Shown one piece after another: positions 7,038 through 9,884 of a stretch of 9,884 nt of DNA. Every line of letters begins with the position of its first letter. Position 1 is the stretch's first letter. The notes under the pieces are model-generated. The model did no database searches. It was given only the letters and a program-made list of their open reading frames with translations, and was not told the origin of the DNA. Both the position numbers and the translations under genes were made by a program. The DNA comes from UBA7396 sp036172015 (GTDB lineage: Bacteria > Patescibacteriota > Gracilibacteria > BD1-5 > UBA6164): the NCBI GenBank assembly GCA_036172015.1, contig JAVHSE010000060.1, positions 1 through 9,884 of the forward strand, written 5' to 3'.

Positions 7038-9733
7038 TCAAAACTGATCATATTTTTCAAAACCTTATAATCCATTTTTCCAGTTCCAAGAATCGGAAGT
7101 ATTTCAATGATTTGTATTTCAGATATTTTTACTAGATTACTCACTCCATTTTCTCTTAAGTATGATTGTACTTCGCTCAAATCAAGTTTTTCGGTCGTAA
7201 ATAATACTATTTTAACATTTCCATTTTCTTCTTTTGCTTCGATAGCAAGACTATTTCCATATTTTTTATTGAGAACTCATTCTATAAATGGCAAAGAAAT
7301 CATTTCTCAAGCTATTTTTATAAATCTTTTGAGTCTTCCAGTAATGAAAATATATCCATCTTCATCCACATACCCAAGATCTCAAGTTTTATAAAATGAT
7401 TTTCCATCTATATTATCAAAAGGCTTCTCTAATTTTGCATCCATATATCATCCAAATACATTATTTCCAGAAAAATAAATCATTCCTTGTTGTTTTATTC
7501 AAACTTCTTGATTATTATCAAGAGAAATAATTTTTACTTCACTTCAAAAAATTGGCAATCACACACTTCATTTTTTTGGTTTTTTAGGAGGATTTATTGA
7601 GATGACTGGACTACATTCAGTAATCCCATATCATTCGAGTATTTTTCCGTTCGGACACATTTTTGTAAAGTTTTCAAATACGGTGTCATTACATTTTTCT
7701 GCTCAAACTACTCCATATTTGATCGTTTCTAAATCTTCTTTTGATGAAGCATTTAAAACCATATTAAGAAATGTAGGAGTCGCTGTGAGGGCTGTAACTT
7801 TTCCATGTTTTACGAGTTCTCCAATCGTTTTTGCATCATTTGGATCTGGAGTATAGACTACTTTTAAACCAGTGAGTAATGGCATAATAGTATTGATACT
7901 AAAACCAAAACTATGAAATGGAGGGAGGAATCCTATGAGTATATCTTTATTAGTAAGAGGAAAATGATAGAGTGCTCCAGTGATATCTGAAATAATATTT
8001 TTATGTGTAAGTAATACTGCTTTTGGTAAGCTTTCACTTCCAGAAGTAAAGAGAATTACTGCTGGAGAATCAGATTTTATTTGATAAATAGGGAAGAATA
8101 TACTTTTTACCAATGCTCCAATTTTTTCAGTTATTTTTGAGTTTTTGAGTATATTTTCTAAGAAAATAAATTTTCCATTTTTATTGTATTCTTCTAAAAA
8201 ATCATTTTTTACTTTATCATAAAAACTTCCAACACTCAGAATTGATTCTACTTTTGAGTAGTTTACAGAGTGATTGAATGCACTGGCACCAACAGTCCAG
8301 TTAAACATTACTGGAGTTTTTCCAGCAAGATAGGTAGCGATAATGAGTAAGCTTGCTCCAGAAACAGACGGCATCATGATACCGATATAATCACCTGAAA
8401 TGGCTTTTAATTTTCCAGCAATAAAATATGCTTTGAGTAAAAAATCTCTTTTTGATTGAATACCAAAAATAGTATCGTATACAAATGAGTCATTTTTTGA
8501 TTTTTTAAATGATTCTTTAAATATACTCAAAATGGAAGTATTTTCTCCTAATTTTTCCTGAGTATCTTTGAGTATTTTATAAATCGTGGTTTCAGGAGTA
8601 TTTGGAATATTCCATTTACAAGGTGGTAAACTTTCTATTTTTTTTGATTTCCCCATTGCCATCATACAAAGATTTCATACCGTTTTTAAATCTAAAACAG
8701 GAGGATTATCAGAAGTGGGAAATTGTCATTGAATATAGGCTTTCAGTTCAGCAGCATCTAAACTATCAAAATAGAGATCATTTATCAGATTTGATTTGAG
8801 AGAAATAAACTCCCCCTCAATCCCCCTCGAGTTGAGAGAGGAAAGAGAAGCATGAATAGGAGGAGTTACCCCTTTCATTTCACAAATCTTTCATATAATT
8901 TTTTCTTTTATACTTTCTGGAATACTTTTTTCATCAATCTCAGTTGTATTTCATCCAGCTTTGAGAGATCAAGTAATTATTTCAGGTTCTTTCTTATTTT
9001 TAGTATCATTAAAATAGAAAAAGTGTTTTTTGAAAATTGCTTTCTCTTCCCCATCTTTATTATAAAAATCTTCCAGAGTTTGATTAAATACATTGATATC
9101 TTTGATATTTTTGAGTAATTCAGTCATATTTACTATTTCTATATTTACTTCTCTTTTTGGTATAAGAAAAAGAATATTTCCGATAAAAATCAGAAATGAT
9201 TTTAAGAAAGTTTTTATAATATTTGGAGTATCTCATTCCCATGCTTTTGACCATATACTTCACCAAAGTCATGTAGTTTTTACCACTAGAATTTCTGTAT
9301 CATTTGGTAAAATCTGAATGAGGTTAAAAGCTGATTTTTTTCCTCTTATCACTTCATATCATTGACTGTAGAGCTGTCATGCTGGATAGAGAAGAATATT
9401 TTTTCCATTTTTGATGCCATCTTCTATATTTTTAAATGCATTTTTTACATCGTCTCAAGTACTCGTTCCTTGTTGAATATCTCACATAGAAACAGCTCAC
9501 ATGAGTTGAAAAAATTCTTTTAGAACCGGGATATTATAGTATGTTTCAGAAATAACAGGACTTAAATGTATTTTTTGATTAAGTAAACTCACCACAATTT
9601 GAGGATCAACAAGAGCTTGATGATTCGGAAAAACAACATATCTTTTTTTTGAATCAATTTCATTAAATCATGATATATTAAATCTATATCTCAGTTTTAA
9701 AAGAAGAAAATATATAAATGCAAATAGTTTCAT
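7034..9733 (-). CDS. Aas-like fusion: PlsC acyltransferase, acyl carrier domain, acyl-ACP synthetase
   Basis: This 899-residue protein aligns by eye with E. coli Aas, which reacylates lysophospholipid using fatty acids it activates itself. The acyltransferase part (1 to about 235) has the H-x4-D motif (H38, D43) and YPAGQLYSQG (116-125), where the usual FPEG glutamate is alanine. Residues of about 272-355 look like an acyl carrier protein, with NDLYFDSLDAAEL and a phosphopantetheine serine at S324. The adenylation part (about 380-899) has TSGSESLPK (563-571), PVMFNWTVG, GAEKC, EGYGITE (700-706), KRFIKIAGEM and a C-terminal GTGK with catalytic K886. About two dozen TGA codons are read as Gly, many at invariant positions. 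ATG 9733 starts directly at the acyltransferase domain. E. coli Aas has no carrier domain between its halves, so the fused carrier is unusual. Incorporation of scavenged fatty acids into membrane lipid is inferred. Confidence 0.92.
8808..8842. repeat. G+C-rich patch with a tandem 10-base repeat inside the acyl carrier domain
   Basis: TCCCCCTCAA (8811-8820) is followed directly by TCCCCCTCGA (8821-8830), then GTTGAGAGAG. CTCAA (8816-8820) can also pair with TTGAG (8832-8836) around the CTCGAG palindrome. About 60 percent of these 30 bases are G or C, in sharp contrast to all surrounding DNA. On the coding strand it gives unusual GGG and AGG codons and encodes NSRGIEGE. It keeps the reading frame and sits between the first helix and the DSL motif of the carrier domain, so it looks like an inserted small repeat. 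Confidence 0.6.
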
Positions 9734-9884
9734 ACAAGTATAGTTAATAAGTATACTTTTTTAGTATATAAGAAAAAAATATTTTTCAAATCAAAGAAAA
9801 ATTTAAAAAAGGTAGTATGTCAAAATATTTTCTTTAGAGACCTCTGCAATATCAATAAAAAAACATCAAAAAAAGTGATTTTAT
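9734..9884. promoter_or_regulatory. Region upstream of the lipid gene
   Basis: No gene is supported here in any frame even with UGA = Gly; the open frames are Phe/Leu-rich noise without starts. For the minus-strand lipid gene a TTGAAA lies about 15 bases upstream of TATACT (near 9766-9761), followed by a GTATAC palindrome (9751-9756). This is a possible but weak promoter. Confidence 0.35.

Noticed and set aside
6799..7041. Minus-strand open frame opposite the small exported protein
   Set aside because: The plus-strand frame has a promoter, a signal peptide and a single clean stop; the minus-strand frame has none of these.
7107..7856. Plus-strand open frames opposite the lipid gene (7107-7394, 7602-7856)
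   Set aside because: They lie antisense to well-conserved adenylation motifs of the minus-strand gene and have no family signature.
8811..8830. CRISPR-like repeat
   Set aside because: There are only two adjacent 10-base units without spacers, inside a coding region.
8852..9317. Plus-strand open frames at 8852-9118 and 9093-9317
   Set aside because: They are antisense to the acyltransferase and linker part of the lipid gene and rich in Phe/Ile/Ser, as expected of shadow frames.
2..9733. Mass pseudogenisation as the explanation for in-frame TGA
   Set aside because: Only TGA interrupts, never TAA or TAG, and it falls at conserved glycines in many independent genes.
9734..9884. Minus-strand open frame continuing into the window edge, and a short plus-strand ATG at about 9816
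   Set aside because: The minus-strand frame is a Phe/Leu/Lys-rich translation of AT-rich DNA with no recognisable motif, and the plus-strand ATG reaches TAG after six codons.

Overview
The window is strongly AT-rich bacterial DNA that only makes sense if UGA is read as a sense codon. Every real gene is interrupted by in-frame TGA under the standard code, and all of them end at TAA or TAG. The TGA codons fall on glycines that are nearly invariant in their families: the DnaA Walker A loop and the Leu-Glu-Gly of its sensor II region, the lytic transglycosylase motifs, Tyr-Phe-Gly-Gly of the IMPACT family, Glu-Gly-Tyr of acyl-ACP synthetases and Ala-Glu-Gly-Val-Glu of EAL domains. This is genetic code 25 (UGA = Gly), known from Gracilibacteria (BD1-5) and Absconditabacteria (SR1) of the Candidate Phyla Radiation. 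I cannot tell which of the two this is. Tryptophan stays UGG, which excludes the mycoplasma code.

Layout. Positions 2-253 (+) hold the C-terminal end of a family 2 glycosyltransferase. It converges on a membrane-anchored lytic transglycosylase (280-1170, -) through one hairpin terminator that contains both stop codons. A divergent intergenic region (1171-1347) leads into a plus-strand cluster: dnaA (1348-2781), recX-like (2832-3407) and a short IMPACT/YigZ-like gene (3397-3828), closed by a second two-way terminator. Then comes a long minus-strand block: corA-like (5663-6589), an ECF sigma factor (5039-5614), an overlapping membrane protein that is probably its anti-sigma factor (4065-5054), and a truncated, frameshifted EAL remnant (about 3834-4069). 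A small exported protein (6735-7037, +) behind a near-consensus promoter diverges from corA. Its stop codon interlocks with that of a large lipid gene on the other strand (7034-9733, -). The last 150 bases (9734-9884) hold only the probable promoter region of that gene.

How the genes fit together. DnaA starts replication and RecX tunes recombination. The transglycosylase and glycosyltransferase belong to the cell envelope. CorA brings in divalent metal, and the sigma/anti-sigma pair is a candidate envelope signal relay. The 899-residue lipid protein is the most unusual gene: an Aas-like acyltransferase and acyl-ACP synthetase joined by what looks like a built-in acyl carrier protein domain. 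Such a protein could activate, carry and transfer scavenged fatty acids in one chain, which would suit a host-dependent cell with little lipid synthesis of its own (inference). No purine-rich ribosome binding sites are evident upstream of most starts.
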